Shown: positions 33,001 to 45,035, counted from the stretch's first letter. The stretch is 64,000 bases of DNA from Adiantum capillus-veneris (GCA_014529385.2 CM043964.1:135821420-135885419), one strand, 5' to 3'. The notes: generated from the letters alone by a model not told the origin. Translations and numbers: made by a program.

Positions 33001-33592
33001 CCGCCCCTTGTTGAAAAAAATAGGGTGTGGCCACTAACCCCCAAGGGGGTTGGGCACCCGTGTAGTGTGAAAAAACAAGCACACAGCGGCTATGGCTGCT
33101 TACAGCAGCGCGCGAGCAAGAAAAGGGGCCATGGCGGCCACTGAGGTGAGCAAGGGGCTTCGGCCCAAGGTCGTGAAATGTTCCCCCGCCCGACGCGATG
33201 CCTTAGAGCCCATGAGGGTTGAATTTCGTGCAGGTTCGCCTCGGCGGCTCCTCCTTGCAAGGGGGGTTGCCCACGGACTTCTTGCATGTCGTCCTCCTCA
33301 CAGGAGAGGTGTTCCATGGTTTGGTGAGCCCGACATGCAACTTGCTCATGCCACTACCCATTAGAAACAAATATTTAAATTGTGATGAAAGGGTGCACAA
33401 AAAATTGGTTGTGGCCTCGTGGCTCTTGTGCGAGGTGTTGACAGTTCAAAGCCTCCCCGTGTTCGACGTTGAAAAGTGGGTGAACATAATTTTGTTCTGG
33501 GGGTACCAGGCTGCCTGTTGATGGGCAGGTCCGGACATGCGATGTTTTTGCATTATTTCAACTAGATCGTGCTACCAAGGAGTCGGCAAGGA
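33001..33592. other. GC-richer intergenic stretch, nothing identified
   Basis: More G+C-rich than its surroundings, with overlapping open frames on both strands (for example 33092-33364 +, Arg/Ala-rich). None has a recognisable domain. High GC by itself lengthens open frames, so no gene is called. Confidence 0.4.
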
Positions 33593-33907
33593 CACACAAA
33601 GCTGCAAGGCATGTTTTGGGTGACAATCTGAGCGTCCGCTGTATGCAACAAGGATATGAACTGAAGGCGAGTGTCACACTAGGGGGACCAATGGGTGGAC
33701 ACGGTCAAATGGCAACATGGCCAAATGGACAACCTTCCTTGCCAAGCCTTGGCAATGATATTTCCCGAACACACACAAAGCTGCAAGGCATGTTTTGCAA
33801 CAAGGATATGAACTAAAGGCAAATGTCACTCTAGGGGGACCAATGGGTGGACACGGTCAAATGGCAACACGGCCAAATGGACAACATTCCTTGCCAGGTC
33901 TTGGCCA
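33593..33907. repeat. Imperfect tandem duplication
   Basis: Two copies sharing ACACAAAGCTGCAAGGCATG, ACAAGGATATGAACT, GGGGGACCAATGGGTGGACA and GGTCAAATGGCAACA: about 33593-33773 and 33774-33907. The second lacks an internal block of about 40 bp. Confidence 0.8.
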
Positions 33908-33939
33908 TCAATGGGCCCTCTTTTCATAGTGTGGGCCAT

Positions 33940-33940
<1 letters not shown>

Positions 33941-34034
<94 letters not shown>

Positions 34035-34038
34035 ATAG

Positions 34039-34087
<49 letters not shown>

Positions 34088-34141
34088 TACATATATATAG
34101 ATACATATATATAGATACATATATATATATGTATATACATA

Positions 34142-34193
<52 letters not shown>

Positions 34194-34196
34194 TAC

Positions 34197-34276
<80 letters not shown>

Positions 34277-34319
34277 CTATATATATATGTGTGTGTGCAC
34301 GCGCGTGTATATGTGTGTG

Positions 34320-34368
<49 letters not shown>

Positions 34369-34453
34369 ACACACATATACATTATATATATATACACACA
34401 CACATATACATACACACACATATATATATATATATAGATACATATATATATTT
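33941..34453. repeat. Compound AT/GT microsatellite
   Basis: Alternating blocks of (AT)n, (GT)n and (AC)n with ATAC/GATACAT interruptions over about 0.5 kb. Near 34330-34380 a GT block is followed by AC repeats, so the strand can fold back on itself. Open frames here are artefacts of the repeat. Confidence 0.95.
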
Positions 34454-35510
34454 ACTTCGTAAGCCTAATGTGGTTTTGGCAAATAAAGGCCTAGGAAGTG
34501 GCCGCTTGGCATGATCGAGGCCATTGCCATGGAGCCCAATCACACGGCCATGATGTTGCTCACATTCTTTAATATTATCCCAGCTTCATGAGTCTGCATT
34601 CATGATGAGTCTACATTCATGAGCAGGCTCAGAGTGACAAAATTAATAGCCACCTTGCTCATATAATAAACTCAAGACTAGTTCAGACCATATAACAAAA
34701 TTAATAGCGGAAAACTTGCAAATTGTGCATTCTACGACGTTGTTTGTGCCCTATAACTACCACCTGCGCTTTGCAGACTTGTCCTATTATTATATGACAA
34801 GGGTTCTTGTTTCCTGGTGGGAGCGATATTGAGTATTCATATTCGCCGATTCGTGCACGAGTGCAATGCACTAACAAACAAAGCAGATTGTTGCAAGATT
34901 TACCTTTACTTCAAAAATCAGCATGTTGACATGAAAGAGATTAATGGAATATGAAACGTGCAAGACTGGTGTTGGATGCAACATAACTGAAAAAAAGTGT
35001 AGGACGCACGAGACAGCGAGCTTTACGTGGTTCGGCAGGTTGCCTACGTCCACGAGAAATGGGAGGTTTGTCTTGATATTGCAGTGCAAAGATGGAGATG
35101 TGCAAGTACATTTTGTAGCAGCAGTGCTGCTGTCCAACAAGAAGCCCCCTGTTATAATTAATTCCAGAGACATTCCCACTGGTTTGATTTACCTTTTGCA
35201 AAGTCTCTTTAGCTGTTGGTTGTAGTTAGTCAATCTGCTACTTCTCTTTTATTTTGAGCTGCTTTTCCAATAATTCAGGGTCCTGAATAATCAGGACCTT
35301 CACCTGCAATGCTTTGCATTCTTTCGATGTCGTATCTCTGCTTCTTTGGAAGATGGTTAGCAGTGTCAATTCACTCTCTAATTGTATATTGTACTGCCTC
35401 AGCAATTCTCTACACATCGGTTCAACATTTCACAGTAGAGTACTGACTTTCCCTTTCAAATTGGTCAGTAAGCTTATATATAATTGAGGCTGATCACCTT
35501 CATCAACATG
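34454..35510. other. Intergenic; possible old Copia-type LTR fragment near 34960-35180
   Basis: No gene seen. At 35018-35040 the sequence reads GAGCTTTACGTGGTTCGG then CAGGTTGCCTACGTCCACG. Similar TTTACGTGGTTCGG...CCTACGTCCACG strings are common in plant Copia-type LTRs (recalled knowledge). The flanks are too diverged to define ends. Short direct repeats ACAAAATTAATAGC occur near 34638 and 34692. Confidence 0.3.
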
Positions 35511-35881
35511 CAGCATGATGGAGAAACAGAATGTTGAGCTCGAATTTAATGAGCTTGCCTTCGATCCCTGTGAGACTGACTGTAGTTTGTTATTATCGTT
35601 AGAACAGAGCCGATTCCTCGTGTCTTCTTTTGTGACTCATGAGTGCTTGAGCTGGCAATTAGCAACAGTACAGTGGCCTCAAGGCACGTACACTCACCTG
35701 ATCTCTGATTTTGACACTAATTGTAGGTCAATATGGTTTTATATATTGCCAGCCTGCATATTGTTACAACTAATTCCCCACATTAACATGGTAGTAGATG
35801 ATATATTGTCAAACCTCTTGATGAGATCAGATGCACTTGTCCCTTGAGATACGTTCCATCAAACAAACTGTACTATCGGGA
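35511..35881 (+). other. Region 3' of the kinase; an unassigned 110-codon open frame
   Basis: An open frame at 35515-35847 (+) begins MMEKQNVELEFNELAFDPCE and has a hydrophobic stretch (WFYILPACILLQLI). No domain is recognised and there is no sign of codon bias; it may be chance. The sequence immediately follows the kinase stop on the other strand and could hold its 3' UTR. Confidence 0.2.
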
Positions 35882-37199
35882 TCATACCGCCCTTACCATG
35901 GCAATATTTTCGGGCAGGGCATTAGCCCATTGTCGTCGGTAGCACTTTCTCCTCATAGCCATGCCGACTCTTCTGGGCTTGGGAGCGGGATGACTATCCA
36001 GCATTTTATTCTCCTGATTGGCTGCAGCATCTGTGCAGGACGTTGTTACGTCTGACAATTTGCCTCCATTCATTTGCTGAAAATTAGAATTAGCTGGCAT
36101 CACAGATTGAGCTTCTGATATGCACTTTTGACTGGTTATTCGCATCGAGGCCGGTCCAACTACATTGGCGATCTGTTGATGATCAGTGACAAGATCACTT
36201 GCTGTATTGAGATGTAACCATGGATGACACAAGAGCTCATCCAATGTGAGCCTCCAATCGGGGTCCTTGCAGAGGATTCAAGTAAGGAGGTCCTTTGCCG
36301 AGGATGAGAGGCCAAAGGCATCCAGTTCCAGGTGGTTGCAGAGGATGGCTTCATGGATGGCGCGGATAGAAGCATCACGAGGGAGGCAATGCATGCCAGG
36401 GTAGAGTAGATGTGAGAAGCACGTGCACAACTACACCTAGGCTCCAAATATCTGCACGGTGGTCATAACAGCCCTTTATAACTTCGGGCGCCTGGTAGCG
36501 TGGGGTTCCGACACAATCGCAAAGAGTCTCTCCTGGAGCTAGGGTTGCTGCCAAGCCAAAATCTGCAAGGACTGCCTCTTGCACATCGCTGCCATTCATG
36601 ATGTGGCAGAAGAGAATGTTTCCTGGTTTGATGTCACGGTGCATGATATCTCGGGCATGGCAGCGTGCAATGGTTCGAGCAAGGCTGGCAATGATGGGAG
36701 CATCCTCACGATCGTCAAGCTTGAAGAGGGGAGGGCGAGAGTCTAGCTTGGCAAGCAGATCACCAGCATCGCAGAAGGCAGTGAGGAGATGGAAGCATGT
36801 GTCATCGCCATCGAAGGTGGCCACAAGGGGGAGGACGCCGGGTATGTCGCTCAGGTACTCAAGCACCTGGGCCTCCCATCGGAGTTGGGTGTCTGTGAAG
36901 TGCTCCTCTGCGGTGAGCTTTCTTTTTCTTGTACAGGAGAGATTATGCCCATGATCAGTCCAGTCCTGGCCTTGATCCAGCTGCTGTACTGTCCGCAGCT
37001 TCTTGCTGCTAGGGCTAGGGCATGGTCGAGGTTTAATGACATGCGACCTGATGGTTTTGCAGGCCACTCGTTGCATGTTCGTTTCCTGGTCCGTGCAGAG
37101 GAGAACAAGGCCTTGCCCGCCTTGGCCCAGCTCTTGCACAGCCTCCAAACCGCTGTGGCTCTCCAAGGCATGGCAGCAGGCATCATGTCGAGGAGCCAT
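35882..37199 (-). pseudogene. Serine/threonine protein kinase, CAMK/PPCK-like, disrupted
   Basis: Frame from MAPRHDACCHALESHSGLEA. Kinase motifs in order: Gly loop ELGQGGQGLV (24-32), VACK with the ATP Lys (48), a basic/Ser-rich insert of about 45 residues before the C-helix (unusual), Glu in RWEAQVLEYL, catalytic HRDIKPGN (187-194), DFG (213-215), GTPRYQAPE (231-239) and DIWSLGVVVHVLL. A one-base shift at about 36376 (after WHALPPS) ends this frame. The next frame continues ASIRAIHEAILCNHLELDAF, then TGA at 36278-36280 inside DLLT-ILCKDP (Arg expected; CGA to TGA would explain it), then WRLTLDELLCHPWLHL and an unrecognised Ser/Asn-rich tail to 35882. No intron is seen. All catalytic residues precede the lesions. 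It resembles plant PEPC-kinase/CDPK-type domains without EF hands. Could be a retrogene, or an intact gene with assembly errors. Confidence 0.75.
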
Positions 37200-37430
37200 A
37201 GCTCAATTTCAACGTAGGTGGTTTATTCTACGTACTACGTCGTCGTCGTCGTTGTCTGCACCAGATGAGCACCCGCCTGCCTCGCTACGCTGCGCGTCGT
37301 CCACGATGGAAAAGGGGCTACTTCAGAAAGTTCTTCTACCTATACACACTATCGAATGAATTAACTCTCCTAATGGATTTTGCCCGAAATCTCCACGGAT
37401 GCTTTTGTTTCATCCCTTGCCGTGCTAGGG
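37200..37430. other. 5' flank of the kinase
   Basis: Contains a CGTCGTCGTCGTTGTC short repeat (about 37239-37255) and no clear TATA box on the - strand. No gene seen. Confidence 0.3.
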
Positions 37431-37640
37431 TAAAGGGGCCAATAAAAAACCACCCCCCTTTAGGAGGACTGCCGGGGCCAGTTTTTTTGTGCATTGTCGG
37501 ACCCATTGTGAGACACAAATGGGTGAGAGTTGGGGTGGACAATGTAGCCAACCTACAATCATGGCCGTTAGATCTTGGGTTCAAGCCTTGTCCCATAAAG
37601 TCTCTTGAGAGACTTTTTTCTTGAGCACACTGCTCAAAGG
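37431..37640 (+). repeat. Possible tRNA-derived short interspersed element
   Basis: Around 37570-37590 the sequence GATCTTGGGTTCAAGCCTTG resembles the pol III B box (GGTTCGANNCC), with GTGGACAATGTAGCC about 45 bp upstream as a weak A-box candidate. There is no clear poly-A/T tail or target duplication. Offered as a lead only. Confidence 0.2.
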
Positions 37641-40600
37641 CATAGTTCTCTACATCGGCATCGTAGGTAGTGTTAGTGTTGGAGACAAGCAAATCAAAGA
37701 TGACCCTAAGCTAATACAAATTCATAAGTCTACTATCCTAAATAAGGCGAGTAATCACGGTGGCTTGCTAAGGAATGTAATGCAAAAGTAGATGAGGGTT
37801 GTGTTTGTAGAATTTTGTTTTTTCACAATAAATATTTTGAAAGGTTGTAGAGAGGGTATATTATAAAGAGAGTAATAGATATATGGCAAAATGTGATTAA
37901 TAGGTCAAGTCATTTCGTAGTTAAACATGAAGAAGTTACTTGTTGACCAAATTTGGCTAAACTTGGAAGTTTAGTTTGTTGCTTTTTGAGATAGATGTTA
38001 TACATAGTGAACTATGTAAAGAAACAATGTGATTATTTCAATATAGGTTGGGATTTTAGAGTTACTGTAAACATTTAAATGACATCAAAGTATGATAATA
38101 TGACATTAATTGTTGCTAGATTTTAAAAACATTTCTAAAGGAATGATGGGCTTATGAATCTATCTAATGTTTAGTAGTGCTACTTTGTTTCATTTGCATT
38201 TGGGTATTCTATGGCTGCAGGGCTTACAAATGATAAAAATGGGCAGTGGCTAGGTTGGGCACAACGAGACATGGCAGGCTTGCAATATGGGGTGGTTGTT
38301 GGTAGCACAACATATGTGGGGTGATGTTGTCGAGCAAGAGATGAGCAGAACTAACAAGTAAGGTTACTGACATGAGGATGGTGGTACAATGGGTTGAACA
38401 GACAACAGGGTGAACATGAGCAATAGCTCACATGGTAGGCTTGCGGCAATTCGTGCCACTTTGATGGGTCGATTGCAGAAGATAAGGCTTTGACAATGTG
38501 GGTTAGTGTAGCTCTTGATGAAATTGGTGGAAAAAACTGAGGCTAAAGCTTGTCTGAGAGTGTGTGACAAGTAGGGAGCCCCTCAAAAACACTCACAATA
38601 GGTACACTAGGTAGGTAATGAAGATTGTGAGGCTTGATGGAGGGCACAATGTGCAATAGTAGGATTGTAGAGAAAGTGCATGAGACACCCAAAAAAAGAG
38701 GGTTGATGCCCTTTGTAAATTGTGGTCCCCTCAAAAATTCAAAAAGTCCCTTAAATTAGGGCGTTTTCTCACATGCCTTGCCGATAATGAAGATTTCATG
38801 CTTCTCACCTCACCAAAAAAGGCCTTGAGCATTGAATGCTCCAAGGTACTCACACACATATACACCTTCTTATTAGGAATGAAACTAAAAAATTCTAGCA
38901 ATACTTAATATGAGTGATTAAAAGTGCAACTCAAAGCTGAGAATGAAGAGATTTTTGACCACTCAATTGAAGTATCAAAGTTCATCCGATTTTAGTATTT
39001 GAGGGCTCTATAGAATGAGCTTGATGAGCACTACTTGTACACACAATCTGTGAGATGAAATGAGAGCTACAAAGAAAGATATGCCTATGCAAAGTGAGGA
39101 ATCACACCTTCCGAGCGAAAATTCTCCAGCAAACAGAAAGTCAAGCAAGCAATGTGAAAAATTACATGGCCTTGCAAACAACCTCATGTCCGTGACCCAT
39201 TTTTCCATGCTACAATAGCAAGTCGAGCTGAATCAATTTTTTGACACACTGTATCTACCCAAAGACCGTCACTAGCCCCTCACCACATTCACCACCAACA
39301 ACATATGTTGTCCTAGCCGCTGCTCTACAGCCTCCTCCACTCGATCGACCTTGTCACCATCTGATGCCCCTAGCATGCATACAAGCACTTAGAACTTTAG
39401 CCTACTACATGTGGCCTATTGCGTGCCCCATTTACCTTGCAATCATCCTCATCTAGCTTGGCCCCACGAGTTTAGGATATAGCTCATTACTCAATTCTAC
39501 TATAGTGCTTCTGAACTTGGCTTAAGCATTATGCACCTGATATAGCTATTACCTCTGCTCCACACCTCCCTTGTCACCGCCACCTACCCCTCAGATCCAC
39601 CCCCACATTGCTAATTACCATGTAATTTGGTCTATTTAACTATTTTAAGCCCTCATTCCCACCATATGCTCTTGAAAACAAGTAAGAGTGGGTTACCACT
39701 ATCGCATAAATCCCTCAACATTTTAGCCTTTTTCACCACCAGCCCACCTACCCAAGCCCTTCACCACTTAGTCCAAGTGGAACACGTCCTACTTATTTAC
39801 ACACTTGCAAGATGTGTTAAATTATCCCCCGTGATCTTATCATTGTCACTTTTGCACAAGAGAACTAAACATTACCCCTAAGATTGGGTAAGACCTTCCT
39901 CTCACTACATAGACGGGGCACACGATCATGGTAGGCAAAAAAGTTTTTCTTGTGTGTTCAAGGTCATTGTGTTCCTTCACCTAATTGTGTTCTAGGGGAA
40001 GCTTGTGTGTGCCTACCACTTGATGTGTGTTAAGGAGAGAATTTTGTGTATCCCACCTTGTGTCTTGGGTAACATTTTGTTGATCAAGTGTTACATGTGA
40101 CATGTATGTATGAGTTTTTCCTTTGAAATGTATTTTATCCTTATTAAGAATGTCTATACTTAATCCCTAATAATGATACATGTTACACTAAAGTAACAAG
40201 ATTACATTTGCATATTAAAACCAAAAGTTGAAGAAAAATTCTTAGCTTTGAAGAAATTCTTTCATTTACGAATAATTTACAACTTTTTGTGAGGTTTTTT
40301 TGGAAAAAAAACAAGTTACACTTCTTTCATCTTGATTGTGAAGAAATTCTTTCATTTAAGGACAATTTATAATTTTTTAGTTGTAAATTTTCTTCAAATG
40401 AAAGGAATATTTACAACTAAAAAAGTATGTTTAAAATAAAAAAGTTAAAAAGAATGTCAATAGTTCCTTAAATGAAGGGACCCATTTACAAACTAAACAA
40501 TGATAGAAAAAAGTGAGCATTAAGTGAAAGGACCAAGTTACAATGATGGAAAGACCATTTACATTATAAAAGGAAGATATATTATCTTGATAAAACATTC

Positions 40601-42012
40601 CTTTTCAATAAAAAAGGACACTTATCCACCATCGACAACCTCTGTATCAACATCTCAAAAGGTGCACATTTTCTCAGCCTTCCCCTATGGCCTTTTGCAG
40701 GCCAAAAACATATGATCATTCTCAATAAAACAACCAAACATATACATGCTCATGGGCTATAAATTAAGAAACTCACAAATCCATTATCACATAGCTTTGA
40801 AATAAAGCTCATGAAAAAAAAATTAGTTCCATTCGTTGAGAAAATTAATACACATCATATGGCACCCACCCCATGATAGGTCTATCTGTGACTCCAAGTT
40901 CCTTGTTACCCACAAGGCCTTCTCTAAGAAACTACTAGCCTATCAAGGTGATGGCTAACCCTTATCAGCTTACAACATTAGTTTTGGGCTTCGACTGAGA
41001 TAACCAAGGTGGTTCCCCTTGCCTACCAAGTGCTAATAAGGTGATAAACCTACATAGACATGAACATAAGATAAGAAATTCATTTTCACTGTGTCTAGTA
41101 GCATTTTGCCACTTTCTTGTAATTCATTTGTTCATTTTTTGGCAGTTTTTAATGCAATGCTTATGGAAAATGGACTAATAGAAAAAAGCTTATTCATATC
41201 CCTAGGCCATGATTGTAGCCTTAGCACAATCATTAGGGATTTAGGATTAGCAAGTAGTGAAACTATATTAACCTAAGGTTAAGCTCAATCACTCGTGATT
41301 AGTAAAAATAAACTATAGTTCCTAATGTGTTTACTTTTTACAAAGTTAAGTGTTGAAACTTTAATGTAGCCTAGTTTTGGAAATGAAGAGAACCATAATA
41401 AGAAGAACTTCACTTGATCCAAGTATATAAGGAAGGTGGAGATAAAAAATAACAAGATCATGGAAGGACTTCACCTCTTTCTATTCTATGGATCATCCAT
41501 GAGCAAGCATCCACTTCTTATAGAGTCCCTTGTTTTTTTATTGCAAGCCAAGTTTCTTGCAATCAAGTGTTAGCAAACACAAGCCCAAAAAAACCGTTTA
41601 TTGAAAGCCAAAAACACAATTTTTTTAATTGAAATCTAATTCTAGTTTTTTGAATACCTTAATTTGCCAAAGGAAAAAAATACATGAGAAAAAAAGTTCC
41701 TTTGGTTATAACATGATGCTCTAAAGTAGAAAATATATGCATACAAACCGTAAATATGAGAGAATGCTTCTAAATAAGCAATTTTACAATGTCAAAAAAT
41801 CTCCCAAAAAGTTGGCAAACAATTAGCTAGAGAAGAATCAACTCCAATGAAATGAGCATGAATGGCTCTTAATAGCCAACCTTTGCAATATTTTGCAATG
41901 CCGATCCCTGTGCTTGTCCAACGAAAAAATCTCATGTTTTTCGGTAACCCTTTAAAATAAAGCTCAGTTGTTAATATTATGCCAACATTTCCCATTTAAA
42001 TCAAGCACTAAG
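37641..42012. other. AT-rich intergenic DNA, no gene recognised
   Basis: Short open frames on both strands with no domain or conserved neighbour. The 39240-39900 part is C-rich on the + strand (many CACC, CCTC), and 40200-40640 is A/T-rich with repeated GAAATTCTTTCATTTA-type phrases (40250-40400). Probably old, decayed repeats. Confidence 0.4.
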
Positions 42013-42148
42013 AATGCAACCATCACTGCAAAGTCCAAATTTTAATTCAATGTCTCGACCAAAGCATCAATGCACTGTCCAATGCAACCATCACTGCAAA
42101 GTCCAAATTTTAATTCAATGTCTCGACCAAAGCATCAATGCACTGTCC
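42013..42148. repeat. Perfect 68-bp tandem duplication
   Basis: Two adjacent copies of a 68-bp unit starting AATGCAACCATCACTGC and ending GCACTGTCC: 42013-42080 and 42081-42148. They are identical by eye, so the event is recent. Confidence 0.95.
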
Positions 42149-43191
42149 AATGTTAACACTCAAAAGTGAAGCCTAACATACAATAAAAAAGAACTTGTCA
42201 TTTAGTGCAAAGAGAGTTTTCAATCAAGCCAAGCACTGCACTATCATCTAAAGAATGCATTAGCCAACTTTTTTGTGCAAGGAAAGTTCATTTATGCATA
42301 GGAATTCTCAGACAATTATCACACACAATCTATGTCTACATCTCTGCTCAACATAGCACATATGACATGTGTAATAAAAGAAAGAGTCTCCCTTCTTTGA
42401 AATATAAACAATTGTCATTTGCGGATCAATAAACAAAGCTTGGCATTCCTAGCATTCTGCATATCAAGTTAAAGAAGCTAGAGATGTCCTTAATGCTTCC
42501 CAACATGAAGTGTGGCCCCAGTTTACAATATAAAACATTGTCGACCCCTCTTTCAATAAAAGCTCACTTGTCTACAAACCTTCAAGATAAAGTTCGATTG
42601 TTAGTGCTTAAAACCATTGTGTCACTCAAATCAAGCACAAAAAGAATCATGATCAATCAATCAAAAGTTTTAATCCAATCCCATGGTCATTCACCAAAAA
42701 TCAATCCGCATTTGGTATACATGTCAAAAGAAAGTGACAACATATGGTGAAATTATTTTTCAACATAGTGTATAATAAAATAGATTCGTAACTTTTTTGA
42801 GTCAATCAAAACCCAGTTTAGTATCATTGGCTAATACTTGCTCAATTTTTAGTGCTAGAAAAAATACTTTAATTGAATTTAAGCAATAAAAAAAACATGC
42901 TCAAGTACAAACCTCGACATTTTTAATGCAATCTATGTAAATTTTAATAACATATCACAATGGAATGTGTGTACAAATGAATGCTCCTAATAACTCATTC
43001 AACATAGCAAGGAATGCAATTTGCAATGGTGCAGTATCGACTAATGCTTGAGAGAAACCCTTATCCCAACCGTACATAAACCCCTTCTAGCCAAAATGTA
43101 TGGTTAATTTTCACAAAAAACTCAAAGGGGAAGTTTCATCCTTCTCTCAACCAATCATCTTGAATTTTTTATTTGCTCAAGGTCAAGAAAA
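42149..43191. other. AT-rich intergenic DNA before the LINE
   Basis: No gene recognised. Repeated short phrases (AATCAAGC, CACTCAAATCAAGCAC) hint at decayed repeats. Confidence 0.35.
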
Positions 43192-43208
43192 GATGATGAG
43201 CGACTTTT
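43192..43208. repeat. LINE target-site duplication, left
   Basis: GATGATGAGCGACTTTT, repeated perfectly at 45019-45035. Confidence 0.85.
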
Positions 43209-43320
43209 TTTTTTTGGCAAAACTCACAATTGTGAGTGATTATATTAGAAATATAACAAAAAATTATAGATCAATCTCAAGCCCAGGCCAAGCCTTGAGA
43301 GGCGGATATTACATCAGACT

Positions 43321-43700
43321 TTACAACCATAAAGGCTTTGATTGAATGGCTTGTGCTGCCCAAATCCAATCATCCGAGTCATGACTTTTACTTATCGTAT
43401 ATATCAATTCTTTGCTTTCTTGAATAATTAATGAGAAACTGGCCACAAAAACTTCATTATTGAAGACACGGCAGCTCCTGACCTTCCAGATATTGTAGAA
43501 GAAGCAAAATGTAACAATTTGGGTACGGATAAGAAGGGCAGGACTCCGAAAGCGTTTTCCTCCAAGAGAAAGATCCTTCTTGAAGAAACCAATCTTCCAC
43601 ATTCTTTGAATCCATTTGCACACCTTCCTTGCCAAACCTCTTATGGTTGGACACCCCATAAAAAAAGGTGTGATAGGTCTTCACTAGCCCCCCGGCAGCC
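43321..43700 (-). pseudogene. LINE zf-RVT (C-terminal) region
   Basis: Reads EDLSHLFMGCPTIRGLARKV-type sequence across a frameshift near 43660, then CKWIQRMWKIGFFKKDLSLG and TFCFFYNIWKVRSCRVFNNE. Plant LINEs end in a C-x2-C...E(D/T)..H(L/I)F..C zinc-binding motif (zf-RVT) followed by a W-rich segment (NIW..RN..F). The - strand frame ends near 43321. Confidence 0.65.
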
Positions 43701-44296
43701 AGAGCATCTATCGGATACTATACCTCGTGCCTGAATCTTGACGCCCGTCGGTAGGGCTCCCCAAAGCACCTTCCATAAAAACACCTTCATGAAGTGGGGC
43801 TACTGTGGCTTCCAAATGTTTAAGGTGACCTCAGTCCACGAAGCTTCTATCCACTGTATCTTCCACTATTTGTTTAAGGGGGTAAACCAGTCGTCCTTGT
43901 GCATGAGCTCCTGATATATGATCTTGGTTTGGGGTTTGAAAAAAGAACTATCTTTGGGCCATTTCCAGGCTTTTCAGTCAAATGTAGAGTCTTGAATTGG
44001 CATTAGACCGTTGTTCAGGCCTTCAAGAACTCTACAGACAAGCATCTTCTCCATGCCATTTAGCTGAAGTTGATCGGCTAAATCTTTAAAAGGTTTCCAG
44101 TGCTATTTCCCTCCAGTAAAGGTTTAGATTAACAGCAGTCACGTTTGACAGCCAAATGGACCAGTGTGTAGTGAAGTTCTGAAAGTACCTGGTTAGTTCC
44201 CCCCATTCCAAGACCCTAGTGGCACAGTTGCATTTTTAAACCAGCTCTCCCGTTAAACCCCCCAATTTCAAAGTAGCCTATCCAGGTGCTAAGAGT

Positions 44297-44695
44297 TTAT
44301 CGTGCATTGATCTCTTTCCACTGTCCTCCTTTAGAGAAAATCTTTGATTTGTCAATCATATCCTCGGTCATGATAGCCCAGGCTTGATCTTGCTTTGCTA
44401 AAGCAACCACAAACTTGGCATAGAAGGCTTGGACATGCACGATCGGGTTGTGGATTTGGAGGCTGCCTTGGGAAGTCGGACGAGCAATCAATTCCCATTT
44501 TGCCCGCTGCCATGGAGACGAGACTTTGGTGTTGTTCTTCCATAAGAATCTCTTAACAGGTTTCAAGAACTCCTTCCAGTTGCATCTTGCTATTTTGAGG
44601 AGAGGACTCGTGAAGGCAATGTAAGGGAGCATGAATGAGTTGATCATTTTTATTTGGCTTGGGAAGGGCAACAACACAAACTCCCACCTTTTCAT
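44297..44695 (-). pseudogene. LINE reverse transcriptase, post-palm region
   Basis: MKRWEFVLLPFPSQIKMINS, FMLPYIAFTSPLLK, FLWKNNTKVSSPWQRAKWEL, GSLQIHNPIVHVQAFYAKFV: the pattern of plant L1 sequences after the RT (R-x-W-x-x-x-x-L-S-x-x-G-x-I, F-L-W, W-x-x-I-C-x-P-x-x-x-G-G-L-G-I). The SFPGQ/GGLGI positions are altered. Frameshifted relative to 45013-44702. Confidence 0.75.
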
Positions 44696-44701
44696 TTTTT
44701 T

Positions 44702-45013
44702 TTAAACCTTCTCCAAGACCCACTGAAATCGTTGTTTGTGAGAAACATCTACTCCCAAAGGGGCACCCAAATGTCGAAACATCTTTCCTTTAGTGACGAC
44801 CTCCCCTGACCAGTCTGATGGGTCAGATGTGTCATCTTTCGTAAGAGAGATCAGTCTTGACTTCTCAATATTGCACTTCGAACCTGAAGCCACGGAAAAA
44901 GTGTGCACGATATCTAATGCCTTCTTGAGAACCTGGGGGCAGGCTTTTAGGAAAATGGGGGAGTCATCCGCGAACATTTTGGCTACGAGTTGGTCATTGC
45001 CTGGCAAAACCAA
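44702..45013 (-). pseudogene. LINE reverse transcriptase palm with FADD box
   Basis: KMFADDSPIFLKACPQVLKK contains the catalytic FADD motif, followed by FSVASGSKCNIEKSRLISL (the conserved SGxxxNxxKS motif of LINE RTs) and FRHLGAPLGVDVSHKQRF (YLGxPLG motif). The 5' end at about 45018 is the truncation point. Between 43700 and 44296 the remaining LINE sequence shows only broken frames. Confidence 0.85.
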
Positions 45014-45018
45014 TCTTG

Positions 45019-45035
45019 GATGATGAGCGACTTTT
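45019..45035. repeat. LINE target-site duplication, right
   Basis: GATGATGAGCGACTTTT, identical to 43192-43208. Confidence 0.85.

Larger units (their letters stand above)
43209..45018 (-). mobile_element. 5'-truncated L1-like LINE, - strand
   Basis: About 1.8 kb between perfect 17-bp duplications, with a T run at 43205-43215 that is the poly-A tail on the - strand. It encodes the C-terminal part of a plant L1-type reverse transcriptase and a zf-RVT domain. Truncation begins within the RT palm, so endonuclease and the RT N-terminus are absent. This is the expected result of incomplete target-primed reverse transcription. Confidence 0.9.

Noticed and set aside
33092-33364. 90-codon Arg/Ala-rich frame as a gene
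   Set aside because: Located in a short GC-rich stretch with open frames on both strands and no domain.
33826-34443. Several 60-205 codon frames of Tyr-Ile and Cys-Val repeats
   Set aside because: Translation of AT and GT microsatellite; open in many frames because the repeat lacks stops.
36598-37359. Three + strand frames of 118-142 codons opposite the kinase
   Set aside because: Antisense shadows of the kinase frame; GC-rich codons lack stops on the other strand.
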